This document shows, in pieces, positions 1-10,628 of a stretch of 64,000 nucleotides of DNA; the stretch's first letter is position 1, and each line of letters starts with the position of its first letter. Below the pieces are notes generated by a model, which was given only the letters and a program-made list of their open reading frames with translations, had not been told where the DNA came from and did not search any database. A program made the translations under genes and the position numbers. The DNA lies in the NCBI RefSeq assembly GCF_032452875.1, contig NC_083897.1, forward strand, positions 13,064,854-13,128,853. The letters are read 5' to 3'. This DNA comes from Bos javanicus (Eukaryota; Chordata; Mammalia; Artiodactyla; Bovidae).

Positions 1-215
1 TCTTATGTCTGAAGAAGGAAGAATGAAATAAGGACATTAAAGAGTATTACTCAAAGCTGTAAGGGAAGGAAAAGTGTCAAGCTAAGTAACTTTGGAAGTG
101 AGTGGAGACTAGACTACTAAAAATAATAGGAACTGTACCTAACCAGCACACTCTGAGAAAGTTGTTTCCCACAGGGCTGAAGGTTAATAATTCTGAAGCC
201 ACTCTACATGTATAC

Positions 216-487
216 TGCTGCTGCTGCTAAGTCGCTTCAGTCGTGTCTGACTCTGTGCGACCCCATAGACGGTAGCCCACAGGCTCCCCATCCCTGGGAT
301 TCTCCAGGCAAGAACACTGGAGTGGGTTGCCATTTCCTTCTCCAATGCATGAAAGTGAAAAGTGAAAGGGAAGTCGCTCAGTCGTGCCCGACTATTAGCA
401 ACCCCATGGACTGCAGCCCACCAGGGTCCTCCATCCATGGGGTTTTCCAAGCAAGAGTACTGGAGTGGGGTGCCATTGCCTTCTCCA
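216..487 (+). mobile_element. BOV-A2 SINE
   Basis: Dimeric ruminant SINE. It opens with a GCT-repeat head followed by the CTAAGTCGCTTCAGTCGTGT motif, then carries two related units joined by the GAAAGTGAAAAGTGAAAG linker and ends in CCTTCTCC. A 10-bp target duplication with one mismatch flanks it: ACATGTATAC at 206-215 and ACATGTGTAC at 488-497. Long open frames on both strands are a by-product of the repeat and are not genes. Confidence 0.93.
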
Positions 488-719
488 ACATGTGTACTAG
501 AATTGAACAATTAAGTACATGGATGACAGATGATGAGAGCTAGGTTTCTTGCTGTTGAATAGGAGGTTATGGACAATTAAGGGAAGAGGCTAGAATGATC
601 CATATGGTAATAGAGTTGAAGACATCAGTTTAAACTCATGTTTAGCTTCATACAGATTATGGTCACATATAGAAGTATTTATAGATATATGTATATCTGT
701 ACCAAGTCATGTTCGTACA

Positions 720-1030
720 CGTATCTCCTTACTCTGTCAGCTAAGAGGGCCTAGAAGTGATGGCACCTCAACAGCAACAAACACACCTAGGGCCCAGATC
801 TTGGTTTCCAATACCATTCTCCAAGAAAAAGAACCAGGGTTCCTTGGAGAAATGACCGATTCTAGGAATAGGACAAGAAATTAAGGAATTACCAGAAATT
901 AATAAAGCTTTGGGGGAAAAACCTGACAGATTGAGGACAGTATATCAAAAGGGACAAAAAGATGCAAGAGTCAAATGAAAGTGTTTCCAATGGCCAAAGT
1001 GAGAACCATTTTAGCAAGAAGTTTATAAAG
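720..1030 (+). mobile_element. probable ancient L1 (L1M-type) 3' UTR fragment
   Basis: The text around 770-870 (CCTAGGGCCCAGATCTTGGT, then GGTTCCTTGGAGAAATGA) resembles the long non-coding 3' region of old mammalian L1s. It probably belongs to the same element as 1654-2812, separated from it by the Tigger-like insertion. This rests on recollection of consensus text, so family and edges are uncertain. Confidence 0.4.
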
Positions 1031-1034
1031 AACA

Positions 1035-1653
1035 GACTATTCATTTAATCATGGTAGTTATGTTCTATAACATCTCCACAAGCACCAAATTGGTGAATAC
1101 TGAACCACTGCTCCTAGGGTAAATACAGGATTATTTTCCTGCAAGCCTCTGATCACAATGTTCTCTTTAACCAATAATCACATAAGCTTGTTTTATGTGG
1201 GTTTCTGCTTACAGGCAACTTATTTATATATATTGAGTCATTGACATTAAACTCATGGCCTGTAATTCAGAACAAAGCTTATCTAACACATATATGTTCC
1301 CTCCATCACAGCCTTCTTGTACACAGGAACACATTAGGGGGTACTTCAGCACTAAACTTGGAATGCATTTTAAACTTTGAAATTACCAATGAACAAACCC
1401 CCACAAAAATAAGGAAAGTGTGACACTAAATAGACCATGAAAAGGCTACTTGTTTACTTATAAAATAAGAAAGCAGAGCATCACCTTGTTCAACCTCAGC
1501 TGGAAACATGCATGTCAGGCTACTCAAGTTTATTTTCCTGCATGTCTGCAAATGACCATGACTGTGCCACACGTATTGATTTTGGAGTTAAACATAAATT
1601 TTAACAAGTAGGCGAATTCAAAAATACAGAACCCATGAATATTGAGGACTATA
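1035..1653. mobile_element. Tigger-type DNA transposon remnant (TcMar)
   Basis: The right end, near 1610-1653 (GGCGAATTC, AATACAGAACCC, then GAGGACTATACT), resembles a Tigger terminal inverted repeat. The interior (GAATACTGAACCACTGCTCC near 1096-1115 and the AGCTTATCTAACACA block near 1276-1290) fits the same non-autonomous family. The left terminal repeat is not clear. No transposase frame is present. It appears to sit inside an older L1 3' UTR. Confidence 0.5.
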
Positions 1654-1843
1654 CTAGGTTATAACCCAAAGTTTAAAATAAATACCCATGAGTCCACACT
1701 AATATTAATATAAATGATTAGATAATCAAATGAGTGAGGAGAGTCAAGTCTCCTGTGGAGAAGATTCCAAATAATTTATGTCGATACTCTACCCTCAAGA
1801 CACTCCCCACTCCTTAAACACTGGCTGTGTATTGTGACTTGGT

Positions 1844-1963
1844 GGCTCCCTGGTGGCTCAGACAGTAAAGTGTCTGCCTACAATGCAGGAGACCCGGGTT
1901 CAATCCCTGGGTCAGGAAGATCTCCTGGAGAAGGGAATGGCAACCCACTCCAGTATTCTTGCC
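1844..1963 (+). mobile_element. Bov-tA SINE, short or 3'-truncated copy
   Basis: A tRNA-Glu-derived head (GGCTCCCTGGTGGCTCAGAC) is followed by the B-box region (GGGTTCAATCCCTGG) and the GGCAACCCACTCCAGTATTC segment. It stops at CTTGCC, so the BovA 3' half is absent. It runs into a C11A6 tract and then a second, more complete Bov-tA. Confidence 0.85.
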
Positions 1964-1978
1964 CCCCCCCCCAAAAAA
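1962..1978. repeat. poly-C/poly-A junction tract
   Basis: A run of eleven C followed by six A separates the two Bov-tA copies. Such a tract is prone to slippage and may vary in length or be miscalled. Confidence 0.9.
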
Positions 1979-2000
1979 GGGGGCTCAAAGAAATATTTTG

Positions 2001-2218
2001 CTCTTCCCTGGTGGCTTCGAGGTTAAAGCATCTGCCTGGAATGTGGGAGACCCGGGTTCAATCCCTGGGTTGGGAAGATCGCCTGGAGAAGGAAATGGCA
2101 ACCCACTCCAGTACTCTTGCCTGGAGAATTACATGGAGGGAGGAGCCTGGTAGGCTACAGTCCATGTGGTCGCAAAGAGTTGGACACAACTGAGCAACTT
2201 CACTTTCTTTCACTTTCC
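2001..2218 (+). mobile_element. Bov-tA SINE
   Basis: Complete tRNA-derived head (CTTCCCTGGTGGCTTCGAGG, B box GGGTTCAATCCC), BovA-like body and a terminal ACTGAGCAACTTCAC motif with a short CTTTCACTTTC tail. Same orientation as the truncated copy just upstream. Confidence 0.9.
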
Positions 2219-2812
2219 AAAGGGTACCATATAGAAAGGCGTTTTAAAAAAGACGAACTTTATAGTGGAGACATCTGAAAAACACTGCCCCAACCAAATG
2301 ATCGAGTTCAACATCAACTGTGATAAGTCACGTTGACAGCAGGTACCCTTGATATGAGAAGGGCACTCTACCTCTGTGGTCTTCTCCCTCAAAACTACAA
2401 ACCCACGTCTAAACATGAAACATGAAAAACATTAGACAAATTTCACTTGAGGGATATTACACAAAAAACCTGACCAGTAGTATCCTCTGAACTGTCAAGG
2501 TCATCAAAAACAAAGTCTTAGAAGAAACTGTCACAGCCAAGAAGAATCCAAAGAGACATGACTATTAAATGCAATGCGGTATCCTGGGTGGAACCCTTTA
2601 ACAGGAAAGGAACGTTAGGAAAAATAGGAAATCTGAATAAAGCATGTACTTTAGTTAATAATGATGCATTAATATTGATTAACTGTGACAAGGGTACCAC
2701 AATAATATAAAATATTAATAGAAGAAACTCCCTGTACTACCATCTCAAATTTTCTGTAAATCTAAAAACTATTCTGAAACAAAACGATTATTTTTTAAAA
2801 AAAAAAAGTGGT

Positions 2813-3231
2813 AAGATTACCAGCAGCTCTGAAGACTCCTTCCAAAAAAATATAAAACAAATGAGAGGCACATTCTCCTCTGCTTTGGGGACAAACTATT
2901 CAGGTGCTCTGGTACCATGAACACGTCTGTGCTTTGTTGTCAATACCCAGAAGAAGAGCAACAGAGTCAGGAGGAGCCATGACAGTTCAGGAAAGTAGTG
3001 GCAGCAAAAGCAGCAGAGCGTTAAAGAGAGATAATAAGAACAGGTGGATACCCAGTTAACTCCAGCAAAGCAGCAGCAATACATGGCAAGAGCAGACTTG
3101 TTCATAATCATATGAGAGATGCCCACTAGAGACTTCCTGAAGGATTTAAAAAGACACAAGAGGGGATTGAGACCTTGCCAGAAGTACGTAGAATAACAGC
3201 CAGTGGTATTGAATTATATACTGTTATTGTC
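2813..3231. other. no recognised feature
   Basis: No repeat family or convincing coding sequence was recognised. The open frame on the minus strand at 2896-3159 has hydrophobic content but no known motif and looks like chance. Confidence 0.5.
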
Positions 3232-3512
3232 GGAGAAGGCAATGGCACCCCACTCCAGTACTCTTGCCTGGAAAATCCCAAGGACGCAGGAGCCTGGTAG
3301 GCTGCAGTCCATGGGGTCGCTGAGGGTCAGACATGACTGAGCGACTTCACTTTCACTTTCACTTTTCCCTTTCATGCATTGGAGAAGGAAATGGCAACCC
3401 ACTCCAGTGTTCTTGCCTGGAGAATCCCAGGGACAGGGGAGCCTGGTGGGCTGCTGTCTATGGGGTCGCACAGAGTCGGACACGACTGAAGCGACTTAGC
3501 GGCAGCAGCAGC
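3232..3512 (-). mobile_element. BOV-A2 SINE
   Basis: Reverse complement of the BOV-A2 dimer. It begins GGAGAAGGCAATGGCACCCC, has the central CTTTCACTTTTCCCTTTCATG linker region at about 3350-3375, and ends in the GCAGCAGCAGC head. No convincing target duplication was found. Confidence 0.92.
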
Positions 3513-3689
3513 GTTGTTAAAAGAAGTGATACATGCAGTGTCTAGCCCATATAGAAGTCCCGCAAAATTTGTTTCCTTACCCATGTGCTGAAGTTGGCCT
3601 ACTCTAGCTCACAGGAGTCAATTATTAAATGTTCAGATAGTTTGTGAGCCGGTTGTTATAATGTAATGTGCCCGCCTGAATGGGGGGCG

Positions 3690-3808
3690 GGCGGGGCATG
3701 GTTTGAGGGAGAATGGATACATGTATATGTACGGCTGGATCCCTTAGCTGTTCACCTGAAACTAGTACAACATTGTTAATCAAAAAACACCCCAATATAG
3801 TTTTTTAA
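3690..3808 (+). mobile_element. L1 3' UTR fragment, bovine type
   Basis: Contains GGATACATGTATATGTACGG, GCTGTTCACCTGAAACTAGT and CAACATTGTTAATC. This is the end of the ruminant L1 3' UTR, followed by a degraded A/T tail. It is a short 5'-truncated copy, preceded by a G/C-rich patch at 3669-3698. Confidence 0.7.
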
Positions 3809-4157
3809 AGTTCAATGATGCATATCTGCACTATACAAATTATATTAAAAGAAAGGTTTAATACTCCAAACCCTTTTCCTAATTCCTGTACTACATCTTA
3901 CTATTTTTTCTATGCTGTCAAGGTTATTTGTGTTTGTCTATGCAATGGAAATACCTTGTAATAGCATGCTCTTTCCCATCACTTCTGACTCCTCGTTCAG
4001 TTACTTTACAATTATAGTTTCACAATTCAGTCCAGTTAGTGCCCAGTTGTAATGGGTGGGGCATACCTTACAACATGGAAATTTGAATATGCTAGAAATC
4101 AAGACTTGATTTATCACACGGTTGTCTAGACTTTAAAAAAGTGACAGCAAAAGTGTT
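3809..4157. other. no recognised feature
   Basis: AT-rich sequence between the L1 tail and a BovB fragment. No repeat family or gene was recognised. Confidence 0.5.
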
Positions 4158-4636
4158 CATCAGATCAGATCAGATGCTCAGTGGTGTCCAACTCTTTGCA
4201 ACCCCATGAATCGCAGCATGCCAGGCCTCCCTGTCCATCACCAACTCCCGGAGTTCACCCAGACCTACGTCCATCGAGTCAGTGATGCCATCCAGCCATC
4301 TCATCGTCTGTCGTCCCCTTCTCCTCCTGCCCCCAATCCCTCCCAGCATCAGAGTCTTTTCCAATGAGTCAACTCTTCACATGAGGTGGCCAAAGTACTG
4401 GAGTTTCAGCTTTAGCATCATTCCTTCCAAAGAAATCCCAGGGCTGATCTCCTTCAGAATGGACTGGTTGGATCTCCTTGCAGTCCAAGGGACTCTCAAG
4501 AGTCTTCTCCAACACCACAGTTCAGAAGCATCAATTCTTTGGCGCTCAGCCTTCTTCAGAGTCCAACTCTCACATCCATACATGACCACAGGAAAAACCA
4601 TAGCCTTGACTAGACAAACCTTTGTTGGCAAAGTAA
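4158..4636 (-). mobile_element. BovB LINE (RTE clade), 3' end only
   Basis: Minus-strand 3' end of BovB. The tail appears as (CAGAT)n at 4161-4175, in place of the usual CAGTT unit. Read on the minus strand it encodes the C-terminal part of the BovB protein, including the Arg-rich GGRRRRGRQ stretch and the WLDGITDSMD motif near 4265-4330, and VMYGCESWTLKKAERQRIDA near 4535-4595. It breaks into two frames and is 5'-truncated just after the ALTRQTFVGK-antisense region, so no reverse-transcriptase core remains. Confidence 0.92.
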
Positions 4637-4740
4637 TCCACTGAATTAAATTTAAGAGCATTTTGTGTTGGAGCTGTAGCTATTACATGATGCCTAACAC
4701 AAAATGGAAAGACATATTCTTCCAGTATTTTGAAAAGTGA

Positions 4741-4890
4741 AGAAAGTGAAGTCGCTCAGTTGTGCCCGACTCTTTGCGACCCCATGGATAGTAGCCTGCA
4801 CCAAGCTCCTCTGTCCATGGGATTTTCAAGGCAAGAAGTACTGGAGTGGGTTGCCATTTCCTTCTCCAGGGAATCTTCCCAACACAGGGA
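4741..4890 (-). mobile_element. Bov-tA SINE, truncated
   Basis: Reverse complement of the BovA part plus a little of the tRNA-related part (GAAGTCGCTCAGTTGTGCCC to TCTTCCCAACACAGGGA). The tRNA-Glu head is missing. Confidence 0.85.
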
Positions 4891-5473
4891 ACTGTCATCT
4901 AATTTAACAAGAAGTTTGCTCACATCACTAATGAATAAATGAAGTTTTGCCCTGCCATCTCTGTTGTCTCACTTTCATCTTCCTCATTAACAGATTTGAA
5001 AATATCAGCCAACACTACCTCTGGACTATCTTGGTTCATCACAACCATAGATTGGATATGGATACAATTCTTAAAGAATAAAGAAAATATGTTGCTAGGA
5101 GATATTTGTTTTTACAGTGTCCAGTTTGAAAAAGTTATCAAAACAATGTAATGAATTTGTGTATAAACGTGTTGTTGAGAATGTATTTTTATTTAATTTT
5201 TATTTTCTTATCAAGAGTGTTATAAAATGCAAAACTTTTGAAGCTATTGCTTGGGAATAACAAATAAATTACAACAAGCCTGGGGGGAAAAATAAGCATT
5301 CTGTGGGAAAAAACTGGCTACAGGAAACTTAAAATAAGGAGTAATACATATTAATATCTTTTTAATTGTGTGCTACCTATCCTATGTTAGTAAAATGTAG
5401 GAATACAACACATATCCTTTTTTTCTCTAGGAACCATTACCAGCACACCACAGGCTCCTTGTCACTGCTGACT
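4891..5473. other. no recognised feature
   Basis: AT-rich sequence without an identified repeat or coding region. Confidence 0.5.
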
Positions 5474-5497
5474 ATACACACACACACACACACACAA
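5474..5497. repeat. (CA)n microsatellite
   Basis: About twelve CA units, uninterrupted. Confidence 0.95.
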
Positions 5498-6114
5498 ATT
5501 GTCACTACACTCCTAGTGCATTTTGCTTAGGTGTCTCCAAGTGACTAGAAAACTTGTTGGGCAACAGCTCCAACCTGGAAACAGATAGGAAAGGAGGGAC
5601 TGTCTGAGGCAGCTGCACAGAGGCTGAAGAACGAACAGGAGATGCCTCTGAAAATGAAAGGATTTAGGACCAAACCTTACACGGGTCAAGTGGTTCCGGC
5701 CAAGCTCCACTCTAGCTGTCTCTCTGCTTCCCCAACCTGGACCAGTTGCAAGCAGCTACAGCTCTTTTCATTCATCCCTGTCTTCCAAGTTAAACACATT
5801 TAATTTGCAGAAGCTTCTACTGGCAGCAGAAATTGCTATATTAAAGGAGGGGGGAGGCTTTTTCAGAGGAATGTTGTGAGGGCATGGGAAAAATGTAAAA
5901 TACCAGAGTGAATAATGTTGTACCTGTGTATATGTTGTTAATACTGCTCCCTGTCAGCTTTACCATAACTAGTGGAAAGACAAGTCTGTCATAAAAAGTG
6001 TCTCAGGGGACATACGACCAGCATACCTGACACTTGATTTTGAGAGGCTTTTGTTAATTCACATACACCATTAGAGAACCACAAAACCTAGTCTTTCCTG
6101 CTGCTTTGGCATGA
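5498..6114. other. no recognised feature
   Basis: Unique-looking sequence. The minus-strand open frame at 5513-5710 shows no recognised domain and is taken as chance. Confidence 0.45.
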
Positions 6115-6318
6115 CTTGGTCACTAAGTCATGTCCAACTCTTTGTGACCCTATGGACTGTAACTTGACAGGCTCCTCTGTCCATGGATTCTCTAGGCAAG
6201 AGTACTAGAGTGGGTTGCCATTTCCTCCTGCAGGGGATCTCCTGGACCCAGGGATCAAACCCAGGTCTCCTACTTGGTAAGCGAATTCTTTACAGCTGAG
6301 CCACCTGCTTTGGCCCTA
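6115..6318 (-). mobile_element. Bov-tA SINE
   Basis: Full-length reverse complement, from CACTAAGTCATGTCCAACTC through GGGGATCTCCTGGACCCAGG to the antisense tRNA head GAGCCACCTGC. It is more diverged than most copies here. Confidence 0.88.
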
Positions 6319-6752
6319 ATTACCACTGAAATTAGCAGCCAGCACCCATCATTGACACAATCTTGATATCATAATATACGTGTATTAAGTCTGAAAGGAA
6401 TGCTTTCCTTTTTTGCTTTTTGAGTATGAAGAGCTTTATAGTCTAATTTTGGTATTGTAGATACTGCAAAAGGACTGAATGTGGAAATGGAGAGAAAAAG
6501 GATCACATTAAGAGTTCAAGGCAATGGGATGCTGAAGCCAGCACAAACTGTTTCACAACAGCCAAAGACACACAGCATCTCCCAAAACCACATTCAGAGA
6601 CAAGTTGGAAGTCCACCTGGATGGGAATATTTATACTACAGAAATCGGCAAACATTACACATGAGGGATTTTCCCCCTAGAGATCTAGTTTACTAGCACA
6701 TCAGAAGCTCAAAGGGACCTTAGTCCTCATCAAATGTAACCCCCTGGAGAAT

Positions 6753-6817
6753 ACTGTGTTGGCTACAAAGATTGTTCAGGTTTTTCCACGTTACATGAAC
6801 TTTTTGGCCAACCCAAT
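6753..6817. mobile_element. mariner-derived MITE fragment
   Basis: Short palindromic element. The right end GAACTTTTTGGCCAACCCAA is the terminal inverted repeat of bovine mariner-like elements, and the left end TGTGTTGGCTACAAAG is a diverged inverted counterpart. TA dinucleotides flank both ends (6751-6752 and 6818-6819), as expected for Tc1/mariner target duplication. It has no coding capacity. Confidence 0.7.
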
Positions 6818-6819
6818 AC

Positions 6820-7256
6820 TAAAGAGGATTAGGACACTGGGAAAAGGAGAGGGAAAAAGTAAAAAGGAGTAAATTTGTGAGGGTAAGGGATGTGGAAGAA
6901 ACCCTGCCCTCTTACCATCCCCTTGGTCTTTGCTCTTGTTCCCTTTACCCAGTCCTGCATCAGACAGAGCGTGTGAGAGGGGCCGAGATAGCAGTTGCCA
7001 TGAATACTCCCAAGTGGAGAGCCACTCAGAGCTCAGCCTGCTTGCTCTGCCTTTAGTGTCAGATCCCTGAGGGACTAAAACAGCAAAGGGGTCGCAGATT
7101 CCCCACCTGGTTACCAGGAAAGCAAAACTCCAGTACAGCTCAACACAATGGTCCCTAGTTACAGATTAACTATACAGAATTCCCCAGCTGCTCAAATTGA
7201 TAGGCTGGACTCAAGTGGCAATTCCCCCAAAATAGAGGAATTAAAACACCACACTT
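6820..7256. other. no recognised feature
   Basis: No repeat family or gene recognised. Confidence 0.45.
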
Positions 7257-7358
7257 AGCTTCCCTGGTGGCTCAGACAGTAAAGGATCTGCCCACAATGC
7301 AGGAGCCCCAAGTTCGATCCCTGGATCAAGGGAATAGCGACCCATTCTACTATTCTTA
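7257..7358 (+). mobile_element. Bov-tA SINE, short or 3'-truncated copy
   Basis: tRNA-Glu-related head GCTTCCCTGGTGGCTCAGAC, B-box AGTTCGATCCCTGG and the CGACCCATTCTACTATTCTT end. The BovA 3' half is missing. It abuts a second Bov-tA directly, like the pair at 1844-2218. Confidence 0.88.
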
Positions 7359-7568
7359 GGCTTCCCTGGTGGCTTAGATGGTAAAGTGTCTGCCTACAAT
7401 GCAGGATACCCAGGTTCGATCCCTGGGCCGGGAAGAAATCCTGGAGAAGGAAATGGCAACCCACTCCAGTATTCTTTCCTGGAGGATTCCATGGACAGAG
7501 GAGCCTGGCGGGCTACAGTCTATGGGTCTCAAAGAGTTGGACACGATTGAGCGACTTCATTTTCTTTC
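7359..7568 (+). mobile_element. Bov-tA SINE
   Basis: Complete copy from GGCTTCCCTGGTGGCTTAGA to GATTGAGCGACTTCATTTTC, placed head-to-tail after the short copy. Confidence 0.92.
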
Positions 7569-7831
7569 TCCATACCCACCACCTTGGCCCCTTCTCATTT
7601 CCCCTGGGGCATTCAAATGCACATTCAGCAGGGGCACACAGCACTCCCCAAAGCTCCTTCATTGCCCCTATGCCTTTGTCTTTAGTTGTCAGCTTCTGAA
7701 ACCGCTCAGGAAAGCAGCTGTCAATGCTGGGTCATCATCTAGCACTCACTGCATGCTCTGCACTCACCAATCAGGCCTGGCTCTGTACACTTACTGAAGT
7801 TTTCCTTTTCAGGCAGACTTTCCAAACACAA

Positions 7832-8060
7832 GTATTTGGAGTGTTTACCATGTGCCAGTGATATATGGATGCATTTATCTAAAATGATACCTGGATAGAT
7901 AAGGCATGGACTTCGCCCTGTCAGAGTTTACAACTAAACAAAGAAGACATACATATGTTACTCTAGTATTACACAAAATGAAATTTACTGCTGACAGTGG
8001 CAGAGGTCCAGAGATGTAAGTCCCAGGCATCTGGAACGATGATGGCCAAGGAGAGTTAAA
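7832..8060 (-). mobile_element. probable L2 fragment
   Basis: GTGTTTACCATGTGCCAGTG and GGACTTCGCCCTGTCAGAGT resemble the antisense L2 3' end, heavily diverged. Confidence 0.45.
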
Positions 8061-8069
8061 GTGAAAAAG

Positions 8070-8275
8070 ATTAGCTGATGTTTAACTTCACATGTGCCAG
8101 ACTGCATGATAAGCTCTTTACATAAATCACCTCACCTAATCCTCACAACAATCAAGATAGGTAGCATCATCCCCACTTTACAGTCTAAAAAAATTTTTAA
8201 GTTAAAATAATTAAGGTATAAAGAGATTAAATAATTCACCCCAAATCATACACTAGCTAAAAGTTGGAATAGGGG
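8070..8275 (-). mobile_element. MIR SINE
   Basis: Antisense MIR. The core ACATGTGCCAGACTGCATGA and CACCTAATCCTCACAACAAT is followed by CCCACTTTACAGTC and a diverged remainder ending in AAAGTTGGAATAGG. Confidence 0.8.
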
Positions 8276-8277
8276 TC

Positions 8278-8604
8278 TGCTATAGACTGAATGTATCTCC
8301 CCCCAAATTCCCATGCTAAAATTCTAACTGCAAAGTATTACAAGGTGGGGCATTTGGGGAGGTGATTAGGTCACAAGGGAGGAATCCTCATGAGTGAGAT
8401 TAGCACCCTTGTAAAAGCGACCTCAAAGAACTCCCTTGTCCCTTCTGCCATGAAACAACAGAAGTCACAGTCTGCAAGTCAGAAGCGGGCCTTCACCAGA
8501 ACCCAACCTCCCCAGCCTCCAGAACTACAAGCAATATTTTTCTGTTGTTGATAAACAACTCAGTCTATAGTATTTTGTTATAGCAGCCTAAAGAAACTAA
8601 GACA
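8278..8604 (+). mobile_element. MaLR-type LTR (MST/MLT1-like)
   Basis: Starts TGCTATAGACTGAATGTATC and ends CTAAGACA, so it has TG...CA ends. Internal landmarks are GGTGGGGCATTTGGGGAGGT, CCTCCAGAACTACAAGCAAT and AGTATTTTGTTATAGCAGCC, all typical of ancient ERVL-MaLR LTRs. No internal retroviral sequence flanks it, so it is a solo LTR. The subfamily is not certain. Confidence 0.75.
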
Positions 8605-8731
8605 TGGTCTATCCCAGGTCTTTCCAATTCCACAACTTAAGGCAGGGTTCAAGGGAAGCTAAAATGAGGTGTCATATTGTTTTATAAAATGATCTCCACA
8701 TTCTTATATAACTGTAAGTGCTATTAACAGA

Positions 8732-8915
8732 ATTCATTCATTCTGTCAACACGTCCCAAGTACTGTTCTATTGGAGTGAAGAAAACAGAAAAAATTCCCT
8801 GCCTTTGTGAAAGTTTTAGTACAGTGAAAGATAGGTTCTTTTAGGAAGAAAATTGCATGTATAGGAACAAATACTTTAATAAGTGCTTGGAGCAATGGAG
8901 CAGATAAAGCAGTGG
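8732..8915 (-). mobile_element. L2 LINE 3' fragment
   Basis: ATTCATTCATTCTGTCAACA, then AAAATTCCCTGCCTTTGTGA and TAATAAGTGCTTGGAGCAAT resemble an antisense L2 3' end. Confidence 0.55.
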
Positions 8916-9757
8916 CTTTATCATCATAAAGCCCATTTAATAAAGATAGCCACCGACTCCCTGGTAGTCAGATATTAGCTTTATTAACTTGCTACAGCAA
9001 ATGAGATTGCACACTAGAGAAACCATGATGTAACCTCACCAAACAAAGGAAGGGACAGCATTATTTTGGATCAGGCAAACAGAATGTGGGGGAGAAGTGT
9101 GTAGGTACAATGTAAATGAAGCCATGGTTTGATGGTCTCAAAATAGAGCATGGCTTCTGTATGAAAGGGGGAACCTTAGCCCTGAGCTGACAAGTGGACC
9201 CAGGGTTTTACCTCCTTGGTAACTACAGAATTAAGATAAACGTGGAATGGTGTTCCCAAAATCCCATGAAGTTCTGCAACTGGACTGGAAATCAAGGCAG
9301 TTTCCAGGTAAGAATGGGATGTTCCATTATTCCTGGTCCAATTTCAAACAGCAAAATACTGTGAGCCTAAGATTTTAGGACAACAAGGTTTTTTAGCACT
9401 AGATACTTTTGTTAATGAACAAGAAAAATGTTCTTAACAAGCTCACAAAGATGATCCCAACCTGAACAACCCAAGTGATAACCGGCAACAAGGACACAGA
9501 AGAGTGAAGTGGCTGCTCTGCCAGTATAGAGGAGAAATTTAGCGTTGTCAGGACAAAATAGGAGGGAGGGAAGTGAGGAGCTGAGATGGGAAAGTAACAG
9601 GGCAAGTGACATGGAACAAGTCTGTGGGGGTGAGTGATGGCGTGACTCTGCCCACATACGTGCTGAAGAAAGTCTACTGAGCTCATGGCTGGTTTGGCCG
9701 GGAGATGCAGAGCCTGATGGGGAGAGAGACAGAGCCCCTGTTTCATGTGTTGTGTGA
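8916..9757. other. no recognised feature
   Basis: No repeat or gene recognised. The minus-strand frames over 9399-10050 run through non-repeat sequence into a SINE and are regarded as chance. Confidence 0.45.
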
Positions 9758-9955
9758 AACAAAGTCATGTTTGACTCTTTGCGACCCCATGGACTGTAGC
9801 CCACCAGGCTCCACTGCCCATGGGGATTCTTCAGGCAAGAATACCAGAGTGGGTTGCCAAGCCCTCCTCCAGGGGATCTTCCCAACCCAGGGATTGAACT
9901 CAGATCTCCCACATTGCAGGTGGATTCTTTATCATCTGAGCCACCAGGGAAGCCC
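9758..9955 (-). mobile_element. Bov-tA SINE
   Basis: Full antisense copy from AAAGTCATGTTTGACTCTTT to the head GAGCCACCAGGGAAGCCC. The ATTCTTCAGGCAAGAATACC and AAGCCCTCCTCCAGGGGATC variants mark a distinct Bov-tA subtype, also seen at 43214 and 63490. Confidence 0.93.
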
Positions 9956-10615
9956 ATACATACTGGGTATGTTTCATACCAAGTAAATATAGTATGTGAC
10001 AGGGTCAGCAAGTATAACCAAGAAGTATATGAGGCTCCCCTGGAAGTCACCCAAAATCTTTAGGATGTGTTTGAATTTCCACAGACCATGAAGTAATTTC
10101 ACATCTTAGATCACAGGGGCAGGCCAGGCAGACACAAGACATATAGGCCTCTAGGCACATCTAAGATACGTTACTTCAATCTACAAGGAATAAACTTAAA
10201 GAACACATTCCTTCAAGAATGGAGCCACCTAGATTCGAGCCCCACCTCTATTAGTCAACACCTGACAAATTCAGAAGTCAGTCAGGAGGATTCAAAAGGG
10301 CCAAGAAGCAAAGAGTTGAGACAAGCAAGATGTGAAGAATGTTAAGAAAGCCGAGTTGCTTCCTCAGGAAGCAGAAAGTTCCCAGGGTTCTTGTGGCCTC
10401 ACTCTAAAGGTAAAGGAAGAATAGTTAGCTGCATGTGCTAATGGAAATCAGGTGTCTACAGTTGTGTTCTGCCAGAAGGAACTTAGTGAGTGCAATGAGA
10501 CAAAGATCATCATAAACCTGACTTTTGAAAAGAAAATCTTAATATCTGGTTATCTTAAGAATATACAACCAAATCTTGACTGGCAGAGTCATCAAATGTC
10601 ACCAAGTGAATCAAG
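9956..10615. other. no recognised feature
   Basis: No repeat family or coding region recognised. Confidence 0.45.
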
Positions 10616-10628
10616 AGTTGTGGTCCTG

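Larger units (their letters stand above)
1654..2812 (+). mobile_element. Ancient L1 (L1M-type) 3' UTR, interrupted by two SINEs
   Basis: The pieces 1654-1843 and 2219-2812 read as one old L1 3' UTR. Diagnostic stretches are AGTCAAGTCTCCTGTGGAGA near 1742, AACTGTCAAGGTCATCAAAA near 2491, GAAACTGTCACAGCCAAGAA near 2524, and TTTTCTGTAAATCTAAAAAC near 2751. It ends in an A-rich tail at about 2795-2808. The Bov-tA pair at 1844-2218 interrupts it. It is non-coding. Confidence 0.6.

Noticed and set aside
1844..2218. possible tRNA genes from GGTTCAATCCC-type B boxes
   Set aside because: These are B boxes in the tRNA-derived heads of Bov-tA SINEs. The same holds for all similar motifs in the window, including the CHR-2 copies. 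No complete cloverleaf with an anticodon arm was identified.
5513..5710. 65-codon frame near a CA microsatellite
   Set aside because: Too short, with no domain and no supporting context.
1844..7568. dispersed similar 200-280 bp repeats that look like a direct-repeat array
   Set aside because: They are independent SINE insertions with different TSDs and orientations.
9412..10050. 212-codon minus-strand frame with a hydrophobic start
   Set aside because: Much of it is translation of the Bov-tA SINE at 9758-9955 read in a shared frame, with unrecognised sequence on both sides. No protein family is evident.
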